Source of the DNA: Arthrobacter sp. OAP107
GTDB lineage: Bacteria; Actinomycetota; Actinomycetes; Actinomycetales; Micrococcaceae
Direction of reading: 5' to 3'
DNA: 64,000 bases
Assembly: GCF_040546765.1 (NCBI RefSeq)
Contig: NZ_JBEPOK010000001.1
Coordinates: forward strand, 2,914,001 to 2,978,000
Shown here: in pieces, positions 1 to 8,611 of the stretch
How positions within the stretch are numbered: position 1 is the stretch's first letter
Layout: every line of letters starts with the position of its first letter
Notes under the pieces: generated by a model
What the model was told of the DNA's origin: nothing
Seen by the model: the letters and a program-made list of their open reading frames with translations, nothing else
The model's database searches: none
Translations under genes and position numbers: made by a program

Positions 1-1
1 T

Positions 2-541
2 CCGCTGCTACTGGCGAGCCATGGGGTTCTTGACGATCTGGTGGAGAATGTCGGCCACTCTGCCCTTTTGCTGACGGCATTTCGGGATTCCGTCCTGTGC
101 ATCGGTGAATCGCGCGCCCCGACGAGCCCCGAAAACAGGTTCAGCCGCGGGCAGCGGCGCCCCATGTTCCAAGGTGCAGGATCGAAGGTCATCCTGGCCC
201 ATCTCCCTCATCACCGGCTTAAGGCCATCTACCCCCGTCATCAGGATGAGATTGAGCGCACCGGACTGGGCGCCACCTGGGGTGAATTCCGCAAGACCCT
301 CGGAGAGATCAAAAAAGACGGATACCTGCTGACCAGGGGCGAATTTAATCCAGGAGTTTATGGCGTCGCGGCGCCCATCCTCACCGACCAGAAGACCGCG
401 GTCGGCAGCGTCGGCGTCGCTTGGGATGAAAACATCCGGGACATCAACGTCGACCAAGCAATACGGGCCGTCAAGCAAGCGGCAACCACCATCTCCCAAC
501 GCCTCGCTGAGAACCAGGGCAGGTCAACCCGCGCAGTCTGA
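2..541 (+). CDS. IclR-family transcriptional regulator, C-terminal part (5' end outside window)
   Basis: The reading frame is open from the window edge, so only the ligand-binding half (about 179 residues) is visible and the N-terminal winged helix lies upstream. The run LLTRGEFNPGVYGVAAPI followed by a DQKTAVGSVGVAW segment matches the effector-domain core of IclR proteins, where a small aromatic or sugar-acid ligand is bound. The gene precedes an oxidative catabolic run on the same strand, and the promoter of that run carries an IclR-like dyad at 827-843, so it is the likely local regulator. The ATG at 41 is an internal methionine, since family similarity continues upstream of it. Activator or repressor role cannot be told. 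Confidence 0.85.
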   Translation, partial: PLLLASHGVLDDLVENVGHSALLLTAFRDSVLCIGESRAPTSPENRFSRGQRRPMFQGAGSKVILAHLPHHRLKAIYPRHQDEIERTGLGATWGEFRKTLGEIKKDGYLLTRGEFNPGVYGVAAPILTDQKTAVGSVGVAWDENIRDINVDQAIRAVKQAATTISQRLAENQGRSTRAV

Positions 542-980
542 CCCGCCGCCATCCACTCGGCTTCATCATGCGCAAGTGCCCTCGGCGGCTTCCTCGCACC
601 GACTTTCGGGATATTTCCGAAACTGTCGATCCGATCCCGTATTTCCAGTTGAGGCTGATACGGGCGATCAATTCTCCTGATCGGCGCCGCGCGCGGCTGG
701 CGCCTTCCTGTGTACGGCAATTGCCTGCTCCCTTGGTCCCGGCTCGCCCGGGCAAGCAGAGCTGTGAGCGGACTTGCCGAATTTTCACTTACTAGGAGGG
801 GCGACAGCAATTAAACTCTTGACTGAATCCCATATGACGGGATATTGTTCATGCAAGGCAAAATGCGCTCCGTGTTCCTCGTGGGGAACTCAGAGGCTTA
901 GCGCGACGTAGGGCCCGCCGCGGCGCCGCGCCCACCGCTTTCTGCAATCCATAATGACAACGACGCCACAAGGACCAACT
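542..980. other. Non-coding gap with the promoter of the SDR-aldehyde dehydrogenase run
   Basis: No credible gene is seen. The first 240 bases hold nothing recognised. The part from 800 carries a promoter-like pair with an overlapping dyad (described separately), leaving a leader of roughly 125 bases before the ATG at 981. Confidence 0.6.
819..846 (+). promoter_or_regulatory. Predicted promoter with IclR-type operator
   Basis: TTGACT at 819-824 and GATATT at 841-846 are 16 bases apart and resemble a vegetative promoter. The spacer is occupied by the dyad ATCCCATATGACGGGAT (827-843), whose arms ATCCC and GGGAT surround an AT-rich centre, as in many IclR operators. The adjacent upstream gene is an IclR regulator. 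Similar sites occur at 13500-13548. Binding is inferred. Confidence 0.55.
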
Positions 981-1802
981 ATGACGACACCCCTGACTCA
1001 CACCCCCCATGACTCCGGCGTTCCGGCGTCGGCACGGGACTTCAGCGTAGAAGGGCGGGTAGTCGTTGTCACCGGCGCCGCCCAAGGCATCGGGCGAGAG
1101 CTGGCACGCCAGTACGCCGCCGCTGGGGCGGTTTCCGTTGTGGCCGACCTGGATATTGAGAAGGCTGAATCGGTCGTCAAAGAAATCCACGATGCCGGCG
1201 GCACAGGCTTGGCCGTCAAGGTCAACGTCGCCGACGAACCGTCCGTCACAGCAATGGTTAACACCGTGATCGAAACCTGGGGCCGGATCGATGTACTGAT
1301 CAACAACGCCTCCATCTTCGCCACGCTGGACAAGGTCCCGTTCGACCAGATCCCCCTGGCACAGTGGGACAACGTCCTTAAGGTGAACATCACCGGCACC
1401 TACCTGTGCGCGCGTGCGGTCGCTGACCATATGCGCAAGGCGGGCTTCGGCCGGATCATCAACGTCTCATCCGACGCGGTCACGCGCGGCACGGTCAACT
1501 ACCTGCACTACGTCACATCAAAGTCGGCAGTAATCGGCATGACCAACTCCTTGGCCCGCGAACTGGGCCCCTACGGCATCACCGTGAATTGCATCCGGCC
1601 CGGCAGCGTCGCCACCGAAGTCGAACGCACCGTCAATCCCACACAAGAGGTCCGCGAACGCGCCGCTTCCCTGCAGTGCATCCCCCGCGGCATGGTCCCC
1701 ACCGACCTGGTCGGCATCATGATCTTCCTCGCAACACCGGCATCCGCCTTCATCACCGGCCAGACCATCGCCTGCGACGGCGGCTACACCCACAGCAGCT
1801 AA
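981..1802 (+). CDS. SDR-family NAD(P)-dependent oxidoreductase
   Basis: A classical short-chain dehydrogenase of 273 residues, expected to oxidise or reduce a hydroxyl/carbonyl substrate with NAD(P). The nucleotide-binding motif TGAAQGIG lies near residue 35, INNAS replaces the usual NNAG, the catalytic serine is in NVSSDAV, and YVTSK supplies the Tyr and Lys pair. The C-terminus GQTIACDGGYTHSS is typical of the 3-oxoacyl-ACP-reductase-like branch. The ATG at 981 is preferred over the one at 954 because AGGA lies just upstream. It is the first gene of a co-directional run with an aldehyde dehydrogenase, an aldolase and a ketopantoate-reductase-like gene, suggesting stepwise oxidation of an alcohol. 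The substrate is unknown. Confidence 0.88.
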   Translation: MTTPLTHTPHDSGVPASARDFSVEGRVVVVTGAAQGIGRELARQYAAAGAVSVVADLDIEKAESVVKEIHDAGGTGLAVKVNVADEPSVTAMVNTVIETWGRIDVLINNASIFATLDKVPFDQIPLAQWDNVLKVNITGTYLCARAVADHMRKAGFGRIINVSSDAVTRGTVNYLHYVTSKSAVIGMTNSLARELGPYGITVNCIRPGSVATEVERTVNPTQEVRERAASLQCIPRGMVPTDLVGIMIFLATPASAFITGQTIACDGGYTHSS

Positions 1803-1837
1803 CCCAAAAGCACAGCCAGCCACAGGAGAACCCGCTC

Positions 1838-3289
1838 ATGAAGCAATACCCGCACCTTTACATTGATGGTCAGTGGACCGAACCGGCAGGCTCCCGGGTA
1901 GTGGAGCTGATCGATCCCACCCGCGAGGAGCCCTTCGCCCAGATCACACTGGGAACGTCCGCGGACGTTGACCGTGCGGTGGCAGCGGCGCAGAAGGCAT
2001 TCGAGACTTTCTCCACCACCTCGGTGGAAGAACGCGTCGCGCTGATCGACCGGATCATTGACGTTTACGAATCCCGGATTGATGAGTTCTCCGAGCTGAT
2101 CGCCCGCGAAGAGGGCATCCCGGTCGCCAACCGTGCCCAGGTCACCGGCCCGGCCGAACACATGCGGGTCGCCCGGGACATCCTGCGCGAGTACCCGTTC
2201 GAGACCCGTATCGGCGGCGCCATCGTCCGCCGGGAAGCCATCGGCGTCTGCGCCCTGATCTCCCCCTGGAACTGGCCCATCCAAACCGGCGTCATCAAAC
2301 TCATCTACGCCCTGGCTGCCGGCTGCACCATCGTTGCCAAGCCCAGCATCAACTCCGCCGCCAGCGGTGCGCTCCTTGCCCAGGTGCTCCACGAAGCAAA
2401 GGTCCCGGCAGGTGTATTCAACCTCGTCAACGGCACCGGCCGCGAGGTAGGCGATGCTCTGTCCCGCCACCCCGGCGTGGACATGATCTCCTTCACCGGT
2501 TCCACCGGCGCCGGCCAGCAGGTCGGAGCAGCCGCTGCGGAAACCGTAAAACGCGTCAGCCTCGAACTCGGCGGAAAATCAGCCAACATCGTGCTGCCCG
2601 ACGCCGACCTTGAAAAAGCCGCCCGCTGGAACATCCAACGCGCCTTCTTTAACGCCGGCCAGTCCTGCCACGCCCCCACCCGCATGCTGGTCCAGGAAAG
2701 CCAGATCGACCAGATCACCCCGTTCCTCGTTGACGAAGCACGACGGTTCCGCCTCGGTGATCCCCTCGACACCACCACGACCATGGGCCCGGTCGTCACC
2801 GCCGCACAGTACAAATCCATCCGGGACCTCATCCAAAGCGGCATCAACGAAGGCGCCCAGCTCGTCACCGGTGGCCTCGACCGGCCCGAAGGCCTGAACC
2901 TGGGCTACTTCGTCCAGCCCACCGTGTTCACCGGCGTCACCCCCGAGATGACCATCGCACGCGAGGAAATCTTCGGACCAGTCCTCGCCGTCATCCCCTA
3001 CAAGGATGAGGAAGAAGCCCTTCGTATCGCCAATGACTCCCCCTACGGACTCGGCGGCTACGTCTTCGGCAAAGACCGCGACAACGCCCGCCGCGTCGCC
3101 AACGGCCTCCGTGCCGGGCGAGTGAGCTACAACGGCGCAGCCACCGACTCCTACACCCCCATGGGCGGATACAAGCAGTCCGGCATCGGCCGGTCCATGG
3201 GCCGGTTCGGGCTCGAAGAATACTTGGAAATCAAGTCTGTCTACGGCTTCGAAGACGAAGCACAAGCATTGCCGACTCTCTTCGGCTGA
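1838..3289 (+). CDS. NAD(P)-dependent aldehyde dehydrogenase
   Basis: A full-length (483 residue) aldehyde dehydrogenase. Seen are SPWNWPIQTG with the oxyanion-hole Asn, FTGSTGAGQQVG of the nucleotide site, the general base Glu in LELGGKS, the catalytic Cys in NAGQSCHAPTR, and EEIFGPVLAV near the end. KPSIN replaces the common KPSE, consistent with relaxed or NADP preference (inference). The ATG at 1838 has AGGAGA nine bases upstream; the longer frame upward to 1589 lies inside the preceding SDR and is rejected. It starts 35 bases after the SDR and probably converts the aldehyde made by that enzyme into an acid. Confidence 0.92.
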   Translation: MKQYPHLYIDGQWTEPAGSRVVELIDPTREEPFAQITLGTSADVDRAVAAAQKAFETFSTTSVEERVALIDRIIDVYESRIDEFSELIAREEGIPVANRAQVTGPAEHMRVARDILREYPFETRIGGAIVRREAIGVCALISPWNWPIQTGVIKLIYALAAGCTIVAKPSINSAASGALLAQVLHEAKVPAGVFNLVNGTGREVGDALSRHPGVDMISFTGSTGAGQQVGAAAAETVKRVSLELGGKSANIVLPDADLEKAARWNIQRAFFNAGQSCHAPTRMLVQESQIDQITPFLVDEARRFRLGDPLDTTTTMGPVVTAAQYKSIRDLIQSGINEGAQLVTGGLDRPEGLNLGYFVQPTVFTGVTPEMTIAREEIFGPVLAVIPYKDEEEALRIANDSPYGLGGYVFGKDRDNARRVANGLRAGRVSYNGAATDSYTPMGGYKQSGIGRSMGRFGLEEYLEIKSVYGFEDEAQALPTLFG

Positions 3290-3323
3290 AAACACTCAAG
3301 TCGAATCAGGAGACGCAAAAAAA

Positions 3324-4115
3324 ATGAACACTGCAGCTGCACCCGTCCTGCGAAACCACGTCAAGGACAAGCTGGCCAAAGGGGAAACCGTATACTCCAT
3401 GACCGTCCGTTTGGTGCGGACCGTGGACATCGCCTCCATCGCCCACACAGCAGGATTCGACTCCGTCTACATTGACATGGAGCACAGCAGCTTTTCCCTG
3501 GAAGCCGCAGGGCAAATCTGCATGGCCTGCAACCACCTCGGCGTGACACCTCTAGTCCGCGTCCCCGGACTGGATCCGGCCTACATCGCCAGGGTGATGG
3601 ACTCGGGCGCCATGGGCATCATCGTGCCGGACGTGGAATCAGCCGACCAGGCCCGCGCGCTCGTCCGCGCGGTCAAGCACGCACCGCTTGGGGGACGCTC
3701 CCTCGCCGGCGCCGCCCCCCAACTGAACTACCGGACATACCCACCCGCCGAGGTCGTTCGAGTGCTTGACGAGTCCTCCATGGTCGTCGCGATGATCGAA
3801 TCCCAGACGGGACTGGACGCCGTCGAAGACATCGCCGCCGTGGACGGGCTCGACATGATCCTCGTCGGAGCGAACGACCTCAGCGTCGGGCTCGGCATCG
3901 CTGGACAGATGGATCACCCCAGAGTGCACGACGCCTACCTGCGGGTCATCAAGGCCTGCCAGGCGAATGGGGTTTCGGTGGGAATCGGCGGCCTTGGAGG
4001 CTGGCCGGATCTGATCCGACAGTACCTCGAGCTCGGTGCCGGCTACGTATCCACCGGTAACGACATCACCTTCCTCAGCACCGCCGCAAAACAAAAACGT
4101 CAGCAGTTTGCGTAG
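3324..4115 (+). CDS. HpcH/HpaI-type class II aldolase
   Basis: A 263-residue TIM-barrel aldolase of the HpaI/GarL family, which cleaves 2-keto-4-hydroxy acids to pyruvate plus an aldehyde using a divalent metal. FDSVYIDMEHSSF, GAMGIIVPDVES and VAMIESQTGLDAVEDIAAV with the metal-binding Glu, then VGANDLSVGLG, are the expected blocks. The product aldehyde could feed the neighbouring aldehyde dehydrogenase. CAGGAG lies 13 bases before the ATG. Length is normal for the family; the actual substrate is not deducible. Confidence 0.9.
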   Translation: MNTAAAPVLRNHVKDKLAKGETVYSMTVRLVRTVDIASIAHTAGFDSVYIDMEHSSFSLEAAGQICMACNHLGVTPLVRVPGLDPAYIARVMDSGAMGIIVPDVESADQARALVRAVKHAPLGGRSLAGAAPQLNYRTYPPAEVVRVLDESSMVVAMIESQTGLDAVEDIAAVDGLDMILVGANDLSVGLGIAGQMDHPRVHDAYLRVIKACQANGVSVGIGGLGGWPDLIRQYLELGAGYVSTGNDITFLSTAAKQKRQQFA

Positions 4116-4140
4116 CCGAGACAACCACGGAACAGAGAAC

Positions 4141-5127
4141 ATGAAAATCTGCATATATGGTGCGGGCGCTGTCGGCGGGCATATCGCCGGGCGGCTCGCC
4201 GGAAGTGGCGCCGAGGTCTCTCTGATCGCCCGCGGTGAACAGTTGGCCGCCATCCGCCAGAACGGGTTGCGGGTGGAAACCCGGGACGGGACACTCCTCT
4301 CGTACCCTGTTGCTACCGACCGTCCGTCCGACCTTGGACCACAGGACGTCGTCATCGTCACGGTCAAGGCCCCCGCCCTGCCAACCATCGCCGAGGGCAT
4401 CAACTCGCTTCTTCACGAGAACAGCCTGGTGCTATTCGTCATGAACGGCATCCCCTGGTGGTACTTCCACTCCCACGGCGGAGATTTGGATGGCACCCAG
4501 CTGCGACGACTCGACCCCGAAGGTGCACTCTGGGCGCGTGTCCGACCCGAACGGGCGGTAGGTGCCGTGGCGTACACCGCCTGCAGCGTTGTTGCGCCTG
4601 GAGTCGTCCGTGCGGAGAATGCACGCAACCGCCTCATCATCGGTCGTCCCGACGGGAATACTGACCCGCGCCTGGACGCGCTGGCATCGCTGCTGAATCC
4701 CAGCGGGCTCGAGGTCAGCGTCACAACCAGGATCCGTGACGCCATTTGGGCCAAACTTGTCATGAACCTCATTGGGGGGTCGCTGGCCGCCCTGACCGCA
4801 TCCCCCATGAAGGATGTGCTCAACAAACCCGCGATTGCCGGCACAGCCAAGGCAATGGCGGACGAGGGCATCGCCATCGCCCGTGCCCTTGGTTGCGACC
4901 CGGGGGATCCGGACGAAGGCCTGGCAAAGCTCGCCACCTCGAGTCATCTGCAAAGCATCGCGCAGGATTTGCTGGCCGGTCGGTCGATGGAAATCGACGG
5001 CCTGTTCCGCGTACCGCTCGACCTGGCCGAACTGGCCCAAGTCCCAACTCCCAACCTTGACCTGGTCATCGAGCTCGCCACCCAACGCGCACGGGCTGCG
5101 GGCCTCTACAAGGACACCAGCTGGTGA
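4141..5127 (+). CDS. 2-dehydropantoate 2-reductase-like protein (ApbA/PanE fold)
   Basis: A 328-residue NADP-dependent ketopantoate-reductase-like enzyme. The Rossmann motif GAGAVGGHIAGRLAGSG opens the protein, FVMNGIPWW corresponds to the catalytic-lysine/Asn region of the fold, and KLVMNLIGGSLAAL plus GRSMEIDGLF are the C-terminal helical-domain signatures. The start at 4141 gives the Rossmann strand at residue 2; the ATG at 4036 would overlap the aldolase. In a catabolic run such proteins often reduce other 2-keto acids, so a role in pantothenate synthesis is less likely than reduction or oxidation of a pathway 2-oxo/2-hydroxy acid (inference). Confidence 0.82.
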   Translation: MKICIYGAGAVGGHIAGRLAGSGAEVSLIARGEQLAAIRQNGLRVETRDGTLLSYPVATDRPSDLGPQDVVIVTVKAPALPTIAEGINSLLHENSLVLFVMNGIPWWYFHSHGGDLDGTQLRRLDPEGALWARVRPERAVGAVAYTACSVVAPGVVRAENARNRLIIGRPDGNTDPRLDALASLLNPSGLEVSVTTRIRDAIWAKLVMNLIGGSLAALTASPMKDVLNKPAIAGTAKAMADEGIAIARALGCDPGDPDEGLAKLATSSHLQSIAQDLLAGRSMEIDGLFRVPLDLAELAQVPTPNLDLVIELATQRARAAGLYKDTSW

Positions 5128-5297
5128 AAGTGGCGGGTGCTAAACAAGGTGGTTGTCCCAACTGTTGGCATCCCGCACACTGGCTCGTGGGCGTCTCATG
5201 TCAGGGGTTTCAAGGACCCCCCGTGGTAAGTCGTCTCCTGGCACACAACGGGCAAGTATCCGGCCTGAAAATCCGCCACTGACTTCAAGGGAAAACA

Positions 5298-5537
5298 ATG
5301 ATTCCAGAAGATGAGCAAAAGGACAGGAACGGCAGCAGCTGGAAGCTGGCCCCGGGCGAATACATCGAAGTCCAGGCAGCGGGGATCGGGACCCGCCGGG
5401 GCACCATCGAAGCAGTCATGCGTGACAAGTCCGGCTTCTGGTTAGCGGCCGATGGAGTGGAACCCCGCGTCTTCGTTCCGCTCGAGGAAAAAGAACAAAG
5501 CATTCGACCCGCACCCTCGCCGGGAGGTGCAGGCTGA
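5298..5537 (+). CDS. Small hypothetical protein (79 residues)
   Basis: A short acidic protein with no family recognised. WKLAPGEYIEVQAAG and GFWLAADGVEPRVFVPLEE look like two beta-rich half-repeats of an SH3-like or small beta-barrel module. AAGGGAAAAC precedes the ATG. It stands alone between the ketopantoate-reductase-like gene and a pseudogene, with no obvious partner. The last fifteen residues are Pro/Gly-rich and probably disordered. Confidence 0.5.
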   Translation: MIPEDEQKDRNGSSWKLAPGEYIEVQAAGIGTRRGTIEAVMRDKSGFWLAADGVEPRVFVPLEEKEQSIRPAPSPGGAG

Positions 5538-5839
5538 CGCGTGCAGCTGTATAAACCAGCACATCAACAGAGCAATAAGCGCTCGGCCTCCTGACGCGGG
5601 TAGTCCTGCCGGAGCCGGCCGTACTCGCCGCCTGCCGGCCCCGGCAACCCAAGCAGGACCTGCAGCGTCATCCGGGAATCATCTGATATGTGCAGAAAGA
5701 AGGGAAGACAGCAAAGTGCAAACCCCGACGCAGGTCACTACGATGGAACCGTCTACGTTCGGCGTTTACAGAACCGAGTTTTGCGATGGAGGCGGAAACA
5801 GAGACTGTCCCTTCTGCACAGGCCCGGAAACCGATTAGC
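5538..5839. other. Gap without recognisable gene
   Basis: Several short overlapping frames exist but none shows family features or a good ribosome site. The right-hand part may be the decayed 3' end of the adjoining SDR pseudogene. Confidence 0.5.
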
Positions 5840-6453
5840 GCATGTGAGAGCTGATCCGCCAGGGCGTCCGGAGCGAAGTCCGGGTCACCGCCACCGATCG
5901 CCCCCCGGGATGATGAGCTGCCTGACCTGGATACCCTCAGACTGCAGTGCCGTGTGCAGCATTGACGTGTACGCCGACTCACCGGCGAGGGCCGTTGAAG
6001 TTCCTGCGACGCGTTCATTGGGGCTGACGGCGCTGGAACCATTGACAAAGAGGATGGTTCCGCACACAACTCCCGCATCCCGCCAAGGACCTGCTGGACG
6101 GCTGCGGCCGGTCCGAGAATGGAAATTGCGACAGCTGCTGCAAGGTCGTCAGCTGTCGTTGCCAGCACGTGGCGCAGGAACTCTTGCCGCGGAACCGGGC
6201 TGTACTGCAGCACTCTTGATCGGGCCGAGCTTAGCTGCCGCCCGTTCCAGAGCAGCGCTCAGCGACTGGCGGTTCTCCACGGCTGCGGCGAAGCCCTGTG
6301 CCTTGATCCCTCGTGGACGAGGTCGCGCGCGAGGAGATCAACATGCTCCTGTGTCCGCGAAATCAAGGCGACATCGAAGCCGCCACGCCCGAATCGCTTC
6401 GCCGTTGCGGCACCGAGTCCCCTGCCTGCACCGATAATCGCGATAGTTGTCAT
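5840..6453 (-). pseudogene. SDR-like oxidoreductase pseudogene (multiple frameshifts)
   Basis: Fragments in different frames together resemble the intact SDR at 19608-20273. They are MTTIAIIGAGRGLGAATAKR from 6453, MLQYSPVPRQEFLRHVLATT near 6210, ILFVNGSSAVSPNE near 6055 and GGDPDFAPDALADQL near 5880. At least three frame changes separate them, and the 3' end fades out near 5840. It follows the broken alcohol dehydrogenase on the same strand, so the tail of this operon has decayed. Single base errors cannot explain the amount of damage. Confidence 0.75.
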
Positions 6454-6573
6454 CTGTCATCCATTCCTTTGGTTCTGAGCACGGCTAGTCCACCAGATTC
6501 GAGCAACGCAGCCGCGCCCTATTCGCCCCCGTATGCAGACCAGGGCAACGTTCCGCCTGATCCTCGTCCGGTA

Positions 6574-7588
6574 CTAGGGGCGCAGGAGCACCTTGATGGC
6601 GCGGCGTTCGTCCATGGCTTCGTAGCCTTCGGCTGCCTGGTCAAGCGGCAGTTCCAGGTCGAAGACCTTTCCCGGGTTAATCCGGCCCGTGAGGATGAGG
6701 TCGATCAGTTCGGGAAGGTAATCCCGGACGGGGGCGGGGCCGCCGTGCAGGTGGACGTGTGAGAAGAACATTTCGCGGCCTGGCAGTGCGACATCGTGGG
6801 CAACGCCGACGTACCCAAAGGCCGCCCCGGCGTGTTGCGCGGATGGCCTGCATCATCGATTCCTGAGTTCCCACGGCTTCAAGGACCGAATGCGCGCCCA
6901 AGCCGCCGGCAAGTTCCTTGATCTTCTCCACGCCTTCGTCGCCGCGTTCCTCCACGATGTCCGTGGCACCGAACTCGCGGGCAAGAGCCTGCCGGTCGGC
7001 GTGGCGGGACATGGCGATGATACGCTCAGCGCCCATGTGCTTGGCTGCCAGGACGCCCAGGAGTCCCACGGCGCCATCACCCACCACCGCAACAGTCTGG
7101 CCGGGTCCCACTTCCGCGGCCTTGGCGGCGAACCAGCCCGTGCCCAGCACATCGGAGGCCGCGAGCAGCGAGGAGATCTTGTCAGCGTCGGGGATGCCAG
7201 GGGTGGCCACCAAGGTGCCGTCGGCCAGGGGAACGCGCATGTACTCCGCCTGCGCGCCACCCACACCCTGCCGGTGCACACACCCGCTTTGGTAGCCGGA
7301 ACGGCAAGTTTCGCAGGTGTTGTCTGAAGCGAAGAAGGACCCGACGACGAACTGGCCCACTTGAACGTAGTGCACGTCCGGGGCGATCTCCTCCACGGTG
7401 CCCACGTACTCGTGGCCCATCGCGACGGGTTCGGTCAGAGTATCGTCACCGCGGTAGGGCCACAGGTCCGACCCGCACACACAAGCGGCGACGAGTTTGA
7501 TGACGGCGTCCGTGGATTCCTGGACGGCGGGCTTGTCGCGGTCCTCGACTCGAACGTCGCCGGGGGCGTGGAGAATGATTCCGCGCAT
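6574..7588 (-). pseudogene. Zinc-dependent alcohol dehydrogenase, single frameshift
   Basis: The N-terminal 270 residues are typical of medium-chain alcohol dehydrogenases: CVCGSDLWPYRG with the catalytic zinc Cys, GHEYVG, a CETCRSGYQSGC structural loop and GDGAVGLLGVLAAKHMGA of the NAD(P) site. After IRATRRGG the frame changes at about 6811-6830 in a GGGGCGGCCTTTGGG stretch. The rest, MFFSHVHLHGGPAPVRDYLP to AIKVLLRP, continues in another frame to 6574. The total span is one base off a multiple of three, so one indel suffices. It may be real decay or a sequencing error in the G/C-rich run. It lies downstream of an SDR and aldehyde dehydrogenase of the same operon. Confidence 0.85.
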
Positions 7589-7640
7589 GCTTGGTACTCC
7601 TTATGTGCTTGCTGCAATGGTTATCTCCATCAACCGGAGC

Positions 7641-7693
7641 CCCGCATTCGTAGCGAGGGCCCTGCTGAAACGGGTTATGGCAGACCCCCGTTA
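7641..7693. repeat. 53-bp dispersed repeat, copy 1
   Basis: The core 7656-7693 matches 15161-15198 at 33 of 38 positions in the same orientation, and similarity extends left to about 7641. This copy lies just upstream of the alcohol dehydrogenase start on the minus strand, so it may be a promoter or operator module. Confidence 0.6.
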
Positions 7694-7705
7694 GAGGGGT
7701 CTGCC
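7679..7705. promoter_or_regulatory. 10-bp inverted repeat between SDR and alcohol dehydrogenase
   Basis: GGCAGACCCC (7679-7688) pairs exactly with GGGGTCTGCC (7696-7705) around a seven-base centre. No T-tract follows on either strand, so an operator or an attenuating hairpin is as likely as a terminator. Half-sites GCAGACCC recur near 15185, 21592 and 25143. Confidence 0.5.
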
Positions 7706-7731
7706 ATCCCATCGAATAGTCGCGATAAGGA

Positions 7732-8472
7732 TTAGTGGAAGGACCTGCCGCCGTCCGTTGCGAGGGCCGATCCCGTGATGTAAGAAGATTCTGCGGTTGA
7801 GAGGAAAAGAATGGCGCGGGCGATTTCTATTGGGTCGGCCACGCGGTTGAGTGCATAGTTTCCAACGTTCCCCCGATGCCCGTCGGCCATGGCTGTGTCG
7901 ACCATGCCAGGACACACAGTGTTCACCCGGACTGAAGGGGCCAGTTCCGCCGCCAGGGCTTTCGTCAGCGCAATGACTCCGCCCTTGGAAGCGGCGTAGG
8001 CCGTGTACCCGGGCGAGTTCGGCAGCAGCCCCGCCGCCGAAGCGATCGTGACGACCGTTGGTGACGTTTCCTGCAGAAGCCAAGGTATGCAGCTGCGGAC
8101 GACGTTGTAGGTGCCGGTCAGATTGATATCGATCACCCTGCGCCAGTCCTGCGCCGGCACGTCGACCGCGTGCCCACGAAACATAATGCCCGCCGCATTA
8201 ACAACACCATCAATTCCGCTTAGAGCGGCTGCAGCTTCCGAGATGGCACTGGCGACCGCTTCATCGTCGGTAATGTCGACGGGAAAGGCCACACCCCCGA
8301 TTTCGTCAGCGGCTTCCTGCAGCTTCTCCTTGTCACGATCAAGCAGCCCAACCGCTGCTCCTTCACGCGCGAACAGCTGTGCGGTACTTTTCCCGATACC
8401 GGAAGCGGCGCCCGTGATAATGATCCGGCGCCCTTTGAGCCGTTCAGTACGCGGCTCTGAATAGTCACTCAT
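7732..8472 (-). CDS. SDR-family oxidoreductase
   Basis: A 246-residue classical SDR: TGAASGIG in the first strand-loop, VNAAGIMF in place of NNAG, serine in TIASAAGLL, and YAASKGG with the catalytic Tyr and Lys. The C-terminal YITGSALATDGGRSFH is standard. The ATG at 8472 follows GGGAAAG; the frame extends 40 codons further up but with no family similarity. It sits in the minus-strand operon between an aldehyde dehydrogenase and a zinc alcohol dehydrogenase, so it probably acts on an alcohol or ketone intermediate of the same pathway. Confidence 0.9.
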   Translation of the reverse strand: MSDYSEPRTERLKGRRIIITGAASGIGKSTAQLFAREGAAVGLLDRDKEKLQEAADEIGGVAFPVDITDDEAVASAISEAAAALSGIDGVVNAAGIMFRGHAVDVPAQDWRRVIDINLTGTYNVVRSCIPWLLQETSPTVVTIASAAGLLPNSPGYTAYAASKGGVIALTKALAAELAPSVRVNTVCPGMVDTAMADGHRGNVGNYALNRVADPIEIARAILFLSTAESSYITGSALATDGGRSFH

Positions 8473-8611
8473 GTCGTACTTTCCCTTGTTTGTAGTTCTT
8501 GATTTCCTTCGCCGCCTGAAAGACCGGTACGCGGCAGGCCCACCCGGCTCGGGTACTCGACCGTCCTCGTCAAGCACACGCCAAACCCACAACTCGCCGC
8601 CAACAACGCTG

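Noticed and set aside
1589..1837. N-terminal extension of the aldehyde dehydrogenase
   Set aside because: The upstream codons overlap the SDR gene, and the true start at 1838 has a good ribosome site and family length.
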